DNA of 64,000 nt, from contig NZ_WAHS01000002.1 in assembly GCF_015714715.1 (NCBI RefSeq), positions 310,001 through 374,000 of the forward strand, written 5' to 3'. The notes under the pieces were generated by a model. The model worked only from the letters and a program-made list of their open reading frames with translations. It did no database searches and was not told the origin of the DNA. Source of the DNA: Aestuariivirga litoralis (GTDB lineage Bacteria > Pseudomonadota > Alphaproteobacteria > Rhizobiales > Aestuariivirgaceae). The position numbers and the translations under genes were made by a program. Position 1 is the stretch's first letter; each line of letters starts with the position of its first letter. Below are positions 48,612 to 57,674 of the stretch, one piece after another.

Positions 48612-49605
48612 GCACATGCGCCGCCACCTTGCGCATCACGGAAGGCAGCGCCTCATCCATCAAGCTCTCGACGGGCACAAACCGCCCGTCGAGCACCGGC
48701 TGATCGCTCACGCTCTTCCACACGATCATTTCAAAATGAAAATGCGTGAATGTGTGCTCGACAATGCCGGGCACGCGCTTCCATTCAGCCGCAAACGGCG
48801 CCACAAAATCCTGCTCACCCTCTTGCCAAGTGCTGGAGGGAAACTCCGTCATCCCGGCCAGCAGGCCCTTCATCGCCCTCTGCCGCACCAGCACTTCGCC
48901 CTTGCTGTTGCTCACCCAATAAACATGCGCGGTCCGGGTCGGCACCGTCTTCTTCGCCGCCTTGCGTGGCAGCTCGGCCTGGATGCCTTGCGCCCGCGCC
49001 ACACAACCCTCATTCCAGGGGCAAACCAAACACGAGGGTGATTTGGGGGTGCAGATCGTGGCCCCCAGATCCATCATCGCCTGGGCAAAATCCCCGGCGC
49101 GCTTTTGCGGCACCAAAGTCTCAGTGAGCCTCTTGATCAGCGGCTTGGTCCCGGGCAACGGGTCAGCGATTCCGTAATACCGGCTGATCACCCGTTCCAC
49201 ATTCCCGTCCACCGCCGCGACGGGAATATCGAAGGCAATCGCCCCTATCGCACCTGCCGTATAAGGCCCTATCCCCGGCAGCTCCAAAAGGCCTCCAAAA
49301 GCCTCCGGAAACCTTCCATTGTGCTCCCCCGCCACCACTTTGGCGCAGGCATGCAGGTTGCGCGCCCTCGCGTAATAACCCAGCCCCGCCCATGCTTTAA
49401 GCACATCATCCAAAGGTGCTGCCGCTAAGGCCTGCACATTCGGCCATTTCGCAACAAATTTCAGGAAATAATCCTTCACCGCAGCAACGGTGGTTTGCTG
49501 CAGCATGATCTCAGAAAGCCATACACGGTAAGGGTCCGGCCGCTTCTCGCGCCAGGGCAAAATACGCGCATGGGCGTCATACCATTTCAGCAGGGCAGCG
49601 GCCAT
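48598..49605 (-). CDS. mutY: A/G-specific adenine glycosylase
   Basis: From the ATG at 49605 the protein has 335 residues. It has LLKWYDAHARILPWRE, WLSEIMLQQTTV, the HhH motif LPGIGPYTAGAI with catalytic Asp in AVDGNVERV, the 4Fe-4S ligands in CTPKSPSCLVCPWNEGC and a C-terminal NUDIX-like 8-oxoG recognition domain. It removes A opposite 8-oxoguanine. In-frame codons continue to 49701 and would overlap the divergent DciA-like gene, so the internal start is preferred; a GTG at 49638 is another option. Confidence 0.93.
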   Translation of the reverse strand: MAAALLKWYDAHARILPWREKRPDPYRVWLSEIMLQQTTVAAVKDYFLKFVAKWPNVQALAAAPLDDVLKAWAGLGYYARARNLHACAKVVAGEHNGRFPEAFGGLLELPGIGPYTAGAIGAIAFDIPVAAVDGNVERVISRYYGIADPLPGTKPLIKRLTETLVPQKRAGDFAQAMMDLGATICTPKSPSCLVCPWNEGCVARAQGIQAELPRKAAKKTVPTRTAHVYWVSNSKGEVLVRQRAMKGLLAGMTEFPSSTWQEGEQDFVAPFAAEWKRVPGIVEHTFTHFHFEMIVWKSVSDQPVLDGRFVPVESLMDEALPSVMRKVAAHVLKGK

Positions 49606-49663
49606 TCCGGCCTCAACCCGCCCTTGTTCCGCCACGGTTTTCGGTGAATGATCGCCGGACAAA

Positions 49664-50200
49664 ATGGAATCCCTGAACAAACATTTCGCTGCGATAGCCA
49701 AAGAGACTTTTCAGCGCCACGGCTTTGCCAGCGATCAGATCGCTGCGCAATGGCCAGCCATTGTCGGCGAGGCGATTGCTGCCGCTGCACGGCCAGAGCG
49801 CATCAAATGGCCACGCACCGCGGAAGCCCAGAAGCAGAAGCTGGGCGGTACGCTGGTGCTGCGCGCACCCGCCGGCCTCGCCCTTGAAGTGCACTACGAA
49901 ATTCCCCGTATCATCGAGCGTGTAAACCAGTTTCTGGGCTACGGCGCGATTGCGGCGATCAAAGTGGTGCAGTCTTCCGAACTTCCCCCCATGCCAAAGC
50001 TTCCGGCCAAGCCCAAAACGCAGGCCGCCGTCACGGCCTGGAACAGTGCCATCGATGGCTTTGAAGATGACGATTTGAAATCCGCCCTGGCGCGTCTGGC
50101 CCTTGAGGTTAGCCCTGCCGGACCCACCACTTCCGCTTTCTCCACAGGGGGAAATTCGGGATTTGAGACCCAACCAACTTCGAGTAGGAAACTCCCATGA
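49664..50200 (+). CDS. DUF721 protein, DciA-like
   Basis: The 178-residue protein has the DUF721/DciA N-terminal pattern (ALNKHF-like start SLNKHFAAIAKETFQRHGF, then WPAIVGEAIAAAARPERIKWP) and a KH-like fold region LVLRAPAGLALEVHYEIPRI. DciA loads the replicative helicase DnaB in bacteria that lack DnaC. The C-terminal third looks flexible. Its stop overlaps the DsbA-like gene start by 4 bp (ATGA). It diverges from mutY. Confidence 0.82.
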   Translation: MESLNKHFAAIAKETFQRHGFASDQIAAQWPAIVGEAIAAAARPERIKWPRTAEAQKQKLGGTLVLRAPAGLALEVHYEIPRIIERVNQFLGYGAIAAIKVVQSSELPPMPKLPAKPKTQAAVTAWNSAIDGFEDDDLKSALARLALEVSPAGPTTSAFSTGGNSGFETQPTSSRKLP

Positions 50201-50862
50201 TTGAACTCTCCCGTCGCCAGCTTTTGTTGGGCTTGAGCACTGTCGCCTTGAGCGCCACCTGCTTTGGCACCTTCGCCTTTGCCCAGGATACTTCCACCGC
50301 TGTTGATGGCGGATCAGGCAAGGTTGACCTGTCGGACCTGCTCACCCCGCCTGCTGAAGGCGACATGACGCAAGGCCCCGATGACGCCAAGGTCACCATC
50401 GTGGAATATGGCTCTGCCTCTTGCCCGCATTGCGCCGCGTTCTACAAAGACACCTATCTGAAGCTGAAGACCGATTACATCGACACCGGCAAAGTGCGCT
50501 TCATCTTCCGCGAATTCCCGCACAATGATCAGGGCCTTGCAGCTTTCATGGTGGCCCGCTGCGCGCCGAAGGAAAAGTATTTCCCGCTGCTAGACGTGTT
50601 CTTCACAACTCAAGCCGTCTGGGTGCCGGATGCGCTCGTGCAGCTCAAGAACATCGCTCAGCAAGCTGGCATGTCGTCGGATGATTTCGATGCCTGCCTG
50701 AAAAACGAGAAAGTGGCCAAGGCCATTCTCGATGTTCGCGACAAGGGTTCCAAGAAATACGGCGTGAACGGCATTCCCTACATCATCATCAATGGCAAGG
50801 CGTTCGAGGGTGAAACCTCTTATGACGCTGTGAAGGCCGTTATCGATCCGCTGCTGAAATAA
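50197..50862 (+). CDS. DsbA-family thiol-disulfide protein with Tat-like signal
   Basis: The 221-residue protein begins MIELSRRQLLLGLSTVALS, a twin-arginine-like signal, and has a thioredoxin fold with active site CPHC in YGSASCPHCAAFYKDTY. The cis-Pro loop is in NGIPYIIINGKAF. This is the DsbA/ScsC/DsbG-type group common beside smc in rhizobia. It probably forms or shuffles disulfides in the periplasm. smc follows after 20 bp. Confidence 0.88.
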   Translation: MIELSRRQLLLGLSTVALSATCFGTFAFAQDTSTAVDGGSGKVDLSDLLTPPAEGDMTQGPDDAKVTIVEYGSASCPHCAAFYKDTYLKLKTDYIDTGKVRFIFREFPHNDQGLAAFMVARCAPKEKYFPLLDVFFTTQAVWVPDALVQLKNIAQQAGMSSDDFDACLKNEKVAKAILDVRDKGSKKYGVNGIPYIIINGKAFEGETSYDAVKAVIDPLLK

Positions 50863-50882
50863 ACACTACTCAAAGGGGCACC

Positions 50883-53800
50883 ATGAAATTTGCCAAACTG
50901 CGGCTGACAGGTTTCAAGTCCTTTGTAGAGCCCACCGAACTCATCATTGAAAAAGGGCTGACCGGCGTGGTCGGCCCCAATGGCTGCGGCAAGTCCAATT
51001 TGCTGGAAGCGCTACGCTGGGTCATGGGTGAAAACTCATACAAGTCGATGCGCGCGTCGGGCATGGAAGATGTGATCTTCTCCGGCACCACCCAGCGCCC
51101 GGCGCGCAACATGGCTGAAGTTCTGGTCACCATGCAGAATGATGACCGCACGGCGCCTGCAGCGTTCAACGACGCCGAGATGCTGGAAATCTCGCGCGAA
51201 ATCGTCCGCGATCAGGGCTCGACTTACCGCGTCAATGGCGGCGAAGTGCGCGCCCGTGACGTGCAGCTTCTGTTCGCTGATGCCTCGACCGGCTCGCGCT
51301 CGCCAGCACTTGTGCGTCAGGGCCAGATCGCTGAACTGATCAATGCCAAGCCGCAAGCCCGCCGCCTGATTCTCGAAGAAGCCGCCGGCATCACCGGGCT
51401 GCACACGCGTCGCCATGAAGCAGAGCTCAAGCTCAAGGCTGCTGAAGCCAATGTCGCGCGCCTTGATGATGTGATGGCGCAGTTGGAAACCCAGTTGGCC
51501 AGCCTCAAGCGCCAGGCCCGCCAGGCGATCAAATACAAGCAGGTCTCCGCCGAAATCCGCAAGCTCGAAGCCTCCAGCCTCTATGTGGCGTGGCGCGAAG
51601 CGGCGGCGGCTTTGGAACATGACACCGAAGCCCTCAACCTCGCCACCCGCACACTGGCCTCACACACACTTTCCGCTTCGGAAAAACTGCGCATCCGCGA
51701 TGAGCTGGGCGAGCAATTGCCGGGCCTGCGTGAGCAGGAGGCCTATAAGGCCGCCATGCTCCAGCGCATCAATATGGAGCGCACCAGCCTCGACGAAGAA
51801 GAAAAACGAGTCGAAGCCCGCCTGAACGAATTGAAGCAGCGCCGCACGCAAGCCAACAATGACTTGCTGCGTGAGCAAGGCCTTGTAGCCGACACCGATG
51901 CCGTCATCGCCAAGCTGGCCACCGAAGCGGAGGCGCTCACCCAAGCCCTGTCGGGTGATCAAACGTTGCGTGAAGAAGCCGCCACCATCTTGCAGGCCGC
52001 CGCGCAATCGCTGGCACGCGCGCAAGAAGCTGCCGATGCCGCCGGTGCCAAGCTGGCCGAACTCTCCGCCCAGCGCAGCGCCTTCGAGCGTGCTGTGGGC
52101 GAACATCAGGCCCGCGTTGCCCGCATCGAAAAGCAATCTGCCGAAATCGCCCAGCGCCAGCAGGATCTCAGCGCCCGCATCGGCTCCACCGAAGATGGCG
52201 CAACGCTTGCTCAGGCTGTGTCGCACGGCGAAACCGTGGTCTCGGAGGCCGAGCACGCCGCTGGCCATGCCGAAGCCGCGATCCGCGTGGCCCGCAATAT
52301 CGAAACCGACAAGCGCGCCGCCCATGATGAAGCACGCCGCAAGGCTGATCGTCTGCAGACGGAAGTCCGCACCCTCACCAATTTGCTGAAAGCCAGCGGT
52401 GGCGATCTCTGGCCGTCGCTGCTCGACCAGATCACCGTGCAGCCCGGTTATGAAGCCGCTTTGGGTGCAGCCCTGGGCGAAGATATCGAAGCTTCCGCCG
52501 ATGAGGGTGCCCCCGTTTTCTGGCGCGGCCTGCCGCCGTTGGATCACACCGCGGCTTTGCCCGCCGATGCCAAATCACTCAGCCATTTCGTCGTCGCCCC
52601 CGGCGCACTCTCACGCGTGCTGGCCCATATCGGCGTTGTCTCGAAAGCCGTGGGCGCTGCCTTGCAGCCGCAATTGAAGCCGGGCCAGAAACTGGTCTCG
52701 GTCGAAGGCGATGTCTGGCGCTGGGATGGTTTCACCTCCGCCGCCGATGCGCCCAGTGCCGCTGCCAAGCGCTTGGCCGAGCGCAACCGCCTCACTGAAA
52801 TCGAAGAGAACATGAAGCAGGCGGCAGCCGATGCCGAAACTGCCAAGACCGAATTCGAACAGGCCCGCCTGAATGTCGAATCCGGCCAGCGCGCCGAACG
52901 CGACAAGCGCGAAGCCTGGCGCACGGCGACAGCCGCACTCGACGTGGCACGCAAAGCCCTGCAGGCGCATGAGCGCCGCATGGCCGAGAACGCCGCGCAA
53001 ACATCGGCGCTGGAAGAATCCGCCCGCAACGCTGCCGCTCAATTGGCCGAAGCGCGCGAACAGCATCAGGGTGCTGCCAGCCAGTTCGCCGCCCTGCCCG
53101 CCAGCGATGGTCTCGGTGCAGAAGTACAGCGCCTGCGTGACGCGATGAATGGTGAGCGCGGTATTTATGCCGAGGCCCGCGCCCGCCATGATGGTTTGGA
53201 ACGCGAAGCCAAACTCCGTGGTGACCGTCTGCGCACCATCGAAGGCGAACAGCGCGACTGGAAAACCCGCGCCGCCAAGGCGCAGGAACAGGCCGGCCAG
53301 CTCAACACCCGCCTCGATGAAACCGAGGCCGCCATCGCTGAAATGCAGGCCATGCCGCAGGCATTGGCTGACAAACGCCTGAAGCTGATGAACACCTTGG
53401 CTGAGGCCGAGGGTGAACGTCGCGCCGCCGCCGACAATCTGGCCACAGCTGAAAATGCCGTGCGCGAGGCCGACAAGGAATTGCGCGTCGCCCAGGAACA
53501 GGCTGCCACCTCGCGTGAAGGCCATGCGCGCTTGGGTGCCGTGCTCGAATCCACTAATGCCCGCCATCACACATCCGTGGCCCGCATCACCGAAGTACTG
53601 CAATGCGAGCCGCAGGAAATTCTCGCCAAGGCTGAACTCAGCGAAGAAAACCTGCCCGCCACCGATGTGATCGAAAAGCGCCTGAACGAATTGCGCGAAG
53701 ACCGCGAGCGTCTGGGTGCCGTCAACCTGCGCGCCGATGAAGAAGCCCAAGCCGTCGGCGAGCAAGTGGACAAGATGAAGTCCGAAAAGGACGAACTGGT

Positions 53801-54338
53801 TCAAGCCATCGCCAAGCTGCGCGGCGGTATCGGCTCACTCAACCGCGAAGGCCGCCAGCGCCTGCTCGATGCTTTTGAAACAGTGAACACCAAATTCAGT
53901 GAACTCTTCACCACGCTGTTTGATGGCGGCAAGGCCGAACTGCAATTGATCGAGTCGGATGATCCGCTGGAAGCCGGCCTCGAAATCCTCGCCAATCCGC
54001 CCGGCAAGAAAGCCACCACTTTGTCGCTGCTCTCCGGCGGTGAACAGACGTTGACGGCGCTGTCGCTGATCTTCGCCGTGTTCCTCACCAATCCATCACC
54101 CATCTGCGTGATGGACGAAGTGGACGCACCGCTCGATGATCACAATATCGAGCGCTTCTGCAACCTGCTTGATGCGATGCTGCAGCGGACGGAAACCCGC
54201 TTCCTCATCATCACCCACCATCCGCTCACCATGGCCCGCATGCACCGCCTGTTCGGCGTCACCATGATGGAACGCGGTGTGTCGCAGCTGGTGTCCGTGA
54301 ACCTCGAAGAAGCCGAGCAACTGATCGACGCAGCATGA
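50883..54338 (+). CDS. smc: Chromosome segregation ATPase SMC
   Basis: The 1151-residue protein has Walker A VVGPNGCGKSNLLEALRW at the N-terminus, the ABC signature LLSGGEQTLTALSLIF and Walker B CVMDEVDAPLD at the C-terminus, and two long coiled coils flanking a hinge near residues 500-620 (LWPSLLDQITVQPGYEAALG). Full-length bacterial SMC. It forms the ring of condensin with ScpA and ScpB; neither gene is adjacent. Its stop overlaps the HAD gene start by 4 bp. Confidence 0.97.
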   Translation: MKFAKLRLTGFKSFVEPTELIIEKGLTGVVGPNGCGKSNLLEALRWVMGENSYKSMRASGMEDVIFSGTTQRPARNMAEVLVTMQNDDRTAPAAFNDAEMLEISREIVRDQGSTYRVNGGEVRARDVQLLFADASTGSRSPALVRQGQIAELINAKPQARRLILEEAAGITGLHTRRHEAELKLKAAEANVARLDDVMAQLETQLASLKRQARQAIKYKQVSAEIRKLEASSLYVAWREAAAALEHDTEALNLATRTLASHTLSASEKLRIRDELGEQLPGLREQEAYKAAMLQRINMERTSLDEEEKRVEARLNELKQRRTQANNDLLREQGLVADTDAVIAKLATEAEALTQALSGDQTLREEAATILQAAAQSLARAQEAADAAGAKLAELSAQRSAFERAVGEHQARVARIEKQSAEIAQRQQDLSARIGSTEDGATLAQAVSHGETVVSEAEHAAGHAEAAIRVARNIETDKRAAHDEARRKADRLQTEVRTLTNLLKASGGDLWPSLLDQITVQPGYEAALGAALGEDIEASADEGAPVFWRGLPPLDHTAALPADAKSLSHFVVAPGALSRVLAHIGVVSKAVGAALQPQLKPGQKLVSVEGDVWRWDGFTSAADAPSAAAKRLAERNRLTEIEENMKQAAADAETAKTEFEQARLNVESGQRAERDKREAWRTATAALDVARKALQAHERRMAENAAQTSALEESARNAAAQLAEAREQHQGAASQFAALPASDGLGAEVQRLRDAMNGERGIYAEARARHDGLEREAKLRGDRLRTIEGEQRDWKTRAAKAQEQAGQLNTRLDETEAAIAEMQAMPQALADKRLKLMNTLAEAEGERRAAADNLATAENAVREADKELRVAQEQAATSREGHARLGAVLESTNARHHTSVARITEVLQCEPQEILAKAELSEENLPATDVIEKRLNELREDRERLGAVNLRADEEAQAVGEQVDKMKSEKDELVQAIAKLRGGIGSLNREGRQRLLDAFETVNTKFSELFTTLFDGGKAELQLIESDDPLEAGLEILANPPGKKATTLSLLSGGEQTLTALSLIFAVFLTNPSPICVMDEVDAPLDDHNIERFCNLLDAMLQRTETRFLIITHHPLTMARMHRLFGVTMMERGVSQLVSVNLEEAEQLIDAA

Positions 54339-54931
54339 ACGTCGTCTTTGACCTCGGCATGGTTCTCATCGAATGGGACCCGCGTCATGTCTATCGCCAG
54401 GTCTTCAACGACGACGCCAAGATGGAATGGTTTCTCGCGGAAGTCTGCCACGGCGATTGGAATCTGGAACAGGACCGTGGCCGCTCCTTCGACGATGGCG
54501 TAAAGGAAGCCACCGCCCGCCACCCGGAACTGGCCAAGGAAATCGCCCTCTACCGCGACCGCTGGATGGACATGGTGCCGGGCGACATTCCAGGCTCCGT
54601 CGCCATCCTGAAGGAACTGCATGCCAAGGGCACACCCCTCTATGCCATTACCAACTGGAACAGCGACACCTACCGCGCCACCGAGAAACGCTTCGACTTC
54701 CTGAAGCTGTTCCGTGACATCGTGGTCTCCGGCGATGAAAAGCTGATCAAGCCGCAGCCCGAAATTTTCCAGCTTCTCGCCGCTCGCAATGGCCTAAACC
54801 TCGCAGATTCCCTTTTCATCGACGACAATCTCAAAAATGTGCACGGCGCCGAGGCCGTCGGCATGCGGGCGCACCACTTTACCGGCCCGGAAAGCCTGCG
54901 CACTGACTTGCAAAAGCGAGGGATTCTCTGA
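54335..54931 (+). CDS. HAD-superfamily hydrolase, subfamily IA
   Basis: The 198-residue protein opens NVVFDLGMVLIEWDP, where the nucleophile Asp is present but the second motif-I Asp is Gly, as in the YihX-like and haloacid-dehalogenase-like branch. Motif II AITNWN, motif III Lys in KLIKPQPEIF and motif IV FIDDNLKNV follow. It could be a phosphatase or dehalogenase. It overlaps smc by 4 bp. Confidence 0.86.
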   Translation: MNVVFDLGMVLIEWDPRHVYRQVFNDDAKMEWFLAEVCHGDWNLEQDRGRSFDDGVKEATARHPELAKEIALYRDRWMDMVPGDIPGSVAILKELHAKGTPLYAITNWNSDTYRATEKRFDFLKLFRDIVVSGDEKLIKPQPEIFQLLAARNGLNLADSLFIDDNLKNVHGAEAVGMRAHHFTGPESLRTDLQKRGIL

Positions 54932-55097
54932 GATTCCCGCCAATCCCTTGACGCTCCGCCATACCGCTCTCAAAAACAGCATTGAAACAGCGTCTTACAA
55001 GGTGAATCCTTGCCTTGACACATGAAAGACCGGTAAGTATCAGGAGCGCGCTTTGAAAGGGGCCTTTTTCGGGCCTTTCTGGGGAGAGGTGTGGACA

Positions 55098-55499
55098 ATG
55101 GCACGACCGACTTCCGGGAAGGGCAAGGACAACGAGGATCCTGCAAAGCTCGGCGACATTTCCGCCCGTTTGAGTGACCTGACCAGCCGTATCGCGGCTG
55201 AAAAGAGCACCAAAACCCAGGCAGAAAAGGCGCCGGCGAGTTACCAAGGGGCTTCGGACTATTCCAAGGGTTACCGCCTGGTCAGCGAATTTGTTGCTGG
55301 CATTCTGGTGGGTGCGGCCATTGGTTATGGGTTGGACCGGTTGTTCAACACGCTTCCGCTGTTCCTGATCATATTTTTGCTCGCAGGCTTTGGCGCCGGC
55401 ATGGTCAACATGTCACGCGCGGCGAATAGAACGCCACCAACGCCTGAAGAGCTGGCCAAAATGCCGAAGCCGGCAGACGATGAAGACGAGGACAAGTAG
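55098..55499 (+). CDS. atpI: F0F1 ATP synthase assembly protein AtpI
   Basis: From the ATG at 55098 the protein has 133 residues, with two hydrophobic helices, FVAGILVGAAIGYGLDRLF and PLFLIIFLLAGFGAGMVNM, which are the AtpI/Gca1 signature, and an acidic C-terminus (PKPADDEDEDK). It helps assemble the c-ring and may affect magnesium transport. An upstream frame start at 55053 is not preferred. Its stop overlaps the atpB GTG by one base. Confidence 0.9.
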   Translation: MARPTSGKGKDNEDPAKLGDISARLSDLTSRIAAEKSTKTQAEKAPASYQGASDYSKGYRLVSEFVAGILVGAAIGYGLDRLFNTLPLFLIIFLLAGFGAGMVNMSRAANRTPPTPEELAKMPKPADDEDEDK

Positions 55500-56251
55500 T
55501 GGTAAACGATCCGATCCACCAATTCCGCATTCACAATATTTTCGGCCCGTGGAACATTTTTGGCCACGAGATCGGCTTCACCAATTCAAACCTGTTCATG
55601 GGCATCATCGTGCTGCTCACCGTGGGCTTCCTGCTCGCTGCTTCCGCCAAGCGCGCCATGGTGCCGGGCCGCATGCAGTCGGTGGGTGAGCTCTGGTACA
55701 ATCTGATCCACAACATGGTGGATAATGTGCTGGGCCATGAGGGTGCGAAATTCTTCCCGCTGGTCTTCTCGCTGTTCTCTTTCGTGCTGGTGGCCAACCT
55801 GCTCGGCATGTTCCCGTATTTCTTCACCGTCACCAGCCAGGTGATCGTGACCGCCTCGCTCGCTGTCTTCGTTGTCGCCCTTGTTGTGGTGATCGGCATT
55901 TACAAGCACGGCCTCGGCTGGTTCAAACTCTTCGTGCCGTCGGGCGTGCCCATGGCCATCCTGCCCTTCATCTCGCTGATCGAAATCATTTCCTTCCTGT
56001 CGCGCCCCATCTCGCTGGGCCTGCGTCTGTTCGGCAACATGCTGGCTGGCCATATCGTGCTGAAGGTGTTCGCCGGCTTCGTGGTCAGCCTCGTAGCTCT
56101 GGGACTGGGCGGCATAATCGGCGCTCTGGCCCCATTGCTCATGGCTGTTGCCCTCACTGCATTGGAATTCCTGGTGGCCTTCCTGCAGGCCTTCGTCTTC
56201 GCCATTCTCACTTGCGTCTATCTCAATGACGCGCTTCACACCCATCACTAA
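55499..56251 (+). CDS. atpB: ATP synthase F0 subunit a
   Basis: The 250-residue membrane protein has the conserved Arg in SLGLRLFGNMLAGH, required for proton transfer, and GVPMAILPFISLIEIISF. The start is GTG, overlapping the atpI stop (TAGTG). It forms the half-channels next to the c-ring. Confidence 0.96.
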   Translation: MVNDPIHQFRIHNIFGPWNIFGHEIGFTNSNLFMGIIVLLTVGFLLAASAKRAMVPGRMQSVGELWYNLIHNMVDNVLGHEGAKFFPLVFSLFSFVLVANLLGMFPYFFTVTSQVIVTASLAVFVVALVVVIGIYKHGLGWFKLFVPSGVPMAILPFISLIEIISFLSRPISLGLRLFGNMLAGHIVLKVFAGFVVSLVALGLGGIIGALAPLLMAVALTALEFLVAFLQAFVFAILTCVYLNDALHTHH

Positions 56252-56293
56252 TTACCCCTTCAACAATCCAACATTTTTTCAAGGAGAACTAAA

Positions 56294-56521
56294 ATGGACG
56301 CAAACGCAGCAAAGCTCATCGGCGCAGGTATCGCATGCATTGGCATGGGTGGTGCAGGCATCGGCGTGGGCATTATTTTCGGTAACTTCCTGTCGGGCGC
56401 CCTGCGCAACCCGGCTGCTGCTGGTGCCCAGTTCACCAACGCGCTGATCGGTGCTGCTCTGGCTGAAGGCCTCGGCATTTTCTCGCTCGTTGTCGCCCTC
56501 CTCCTCCTCTTCGTGTCGTAG
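56294..56521 (+). CDS. atpE: ATP synthase F0 subunit c
   Basis: The 75-residue hairpin protein has the conserved loop LRNPAA and the proton-binding Glu58 in [13 protein letters not shown]. An AAGGAG lies before the ATG. It assembles into the rotor ring. Confidence 0.97.
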   Translation: MDANAAKLIGAGIACIGMGGAGIGVGIIFGNFLSGALRNPAAAGAQFTNALIGAALAEGLGIFSLVVALLLLFVS

Positions 56522-56589
56522 TCGAAGAAGAACGTTTGGATACAGTCGGCCCATTCCGGGCCGGCTGAGGCATTTGGGTATCAGGCATT

Positions 56590-57129
56590 ATGGCAACCAC
56601 CACTGAAACAACGGAATCAACCGGTCACGAAGAAGGCGGTAAGTTCCCGCCATTGGATACGACCACCTTTCCGTCACAGCTGTTCTGGCTGGTGATCTTC
56701 TTTGCCCTTCTCTATCTGCTGCTGAGCCGCCTGGTCCTGCCACGTTTCGGCAAGATCCTCGGCGCCCGCAAAGGCCAGATCGACGGTGACATTGCCAGGG
56801 CCCAGGCCCTGAAGGATGAAACCGAAGCCGCACTCAAGTCCTATGAGAAGGCGCTGGCGGATGCCCGCAACAATGCCAACGACATCGCCAAGAAAACCCG
56901 TGATGACGTGACGGCGGAAGTGACGGCTGAACAGCACAAGCTGGATGCCTCGCTCGCCACCAAGATCAAGACCGCCGAAGACAAGATCGCCAAGGCCAAA
57001 GCCAAGGCGATGGATGCGGTGAATGACATCGCGGCCGATAGCGCCGCTGATATTGTAAGCTCGCTCACCGGCGGCAAAGTGCTCAAGACGGCGGCCGCCA
57101 AGGCCGTCACTGCTGCGGCCAAGGGCTAA
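56590..57129 (+). CDS. ATP synthase F0 subunit b'
   Basis: The 179-residue protein has an N-terminal membrane helix (FPSQLFWLVIFFALLYLLLS) preceded by GGKFPPLDTTT, and a long Ala/Lys-rich helix. The Gly/Phe/Pro-containing leader and position before the second b gene identify it as b', found in alphaproteobacteria and phototrophs. It forms the peripheral stalk with b. Confidence 0.93.
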   Translation: MATTTETTESTGHEEGGKFPPLDTTTFPSQLFWLVIFFALLYLLLSRLVLPRFGKILGARKGQIDGDIARAQALKDETEAALKSYEKALADARNNANDIAKKTRDDVTAEVTAEQHKLDASLATKIKTAEDKIAKAKAKAMDAVNDIAADSAADIVSSLTGGKVLKTAAAKAVTAAAKG

Positions 57130-57139
57130 GGGGAAGAAC

Positions 57140-57619
57140 ATGCAATTCATGGATCAAACCTTCTACGCCTTCGTCGCTCTGGTGCTGTTCCTCGGCGTTG
57201 TGTTTTACGCCGGTGCCCACAAGAAAGCCGGCAAGGCACTGGATGACCGCGCCGCCACCATCGCCAAGGAATTGGCCGATGCGAAGAAGCTGCGTGAAGA
57301 CGCTGAAAAGCTTTTGGCCGATTACAAGCAGCGCAAGCTGGACGCCGAAAAGGAAGCCGCCGACATCATAGCTTCTGCCAAGACGCAGGCCAGCGAATAC
57401 GCCAAGGAAGCCAAGACCAAGCTGACGGAAACCCTGGCCCGCCGCACCAAACAGGCCGAGATCAAGATTTCGCAAGCCGAGCAAGCCGCCACCAAAGAAG
57501 TCCGCCACCGCGCCGCTGACCTGGCGATCGCAGCCGCAGGCTCCCTCATCAGCGCCCAAAAGGGCAACGCCAAACTTATCGCGGACTCAATCGCAGCCGT
57601 GAAGGCCAAGTCGTACTGA
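57140..57619 (+). CDS. atpF: ATP synthase F0 subunit b
   Basis: The 159-residue protein has one N-terminal helix (TFYAFVALVLFLGVVFYAG) and an extended charged coiled coil (LDDRAATIAKELADAKKLRE). It pairs with b' in the peripheral stalk. It is the last F0 gene; F1 genes are not in the window, the usual alphaproteobacterial split. A terminator follows 23 bp downstream. Confidence 0.95.
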   Translation: MQFMDQTFYAFVALVLFLGVVFYAGAHKKAGKALDDRAATIAKELADAKKLREDAEKLLADYKQRKLDAEKEAADIIASAKTQASEYAKEAKTKLTETLARRTKQAEIKISQAEQAATKEVRHRAADLAIAAAGSLISAQKGNAKLIADSIAAVKAKSY

Positions 57620-57642
57620 GCTTCATACATTGAATTGAAAAC

Positions 57643-57666
57643 GCCCCGCTCATGCGGGGCTTTTTT
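57643..57666 (+). terminator. Rho-independent terminator after the ATP synthase operon
   Basis: GCCCCGC-TCAT-GCGGGGC makes a perfect 7-bp GC-rich stem followed by TTTTTT. An A run (GAAAAC) lies on the other side, so it may also stop the convergent gcv transcript. Confidence 0.92.
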
Positions 57667-57674
57667 GTGCGCTA

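Noticed and set aside
47232-48617. 461-codon open frame on the minus strand opposite the VWA gene
   Set aside because: It mirrors the codon pattern of a well-supported gene with a signal peptide and a MIDAS motif on the other strand, has no recognisable domain, and is a typical antisense shadow in GC-rich DNA.
52611-53804. 397-codon open frame on the minus strand inside smc
   Set aside because: It is antisense to the smc coiled coil. The composition follows from the repeated codon use of the coiled coil and no domain is seen.
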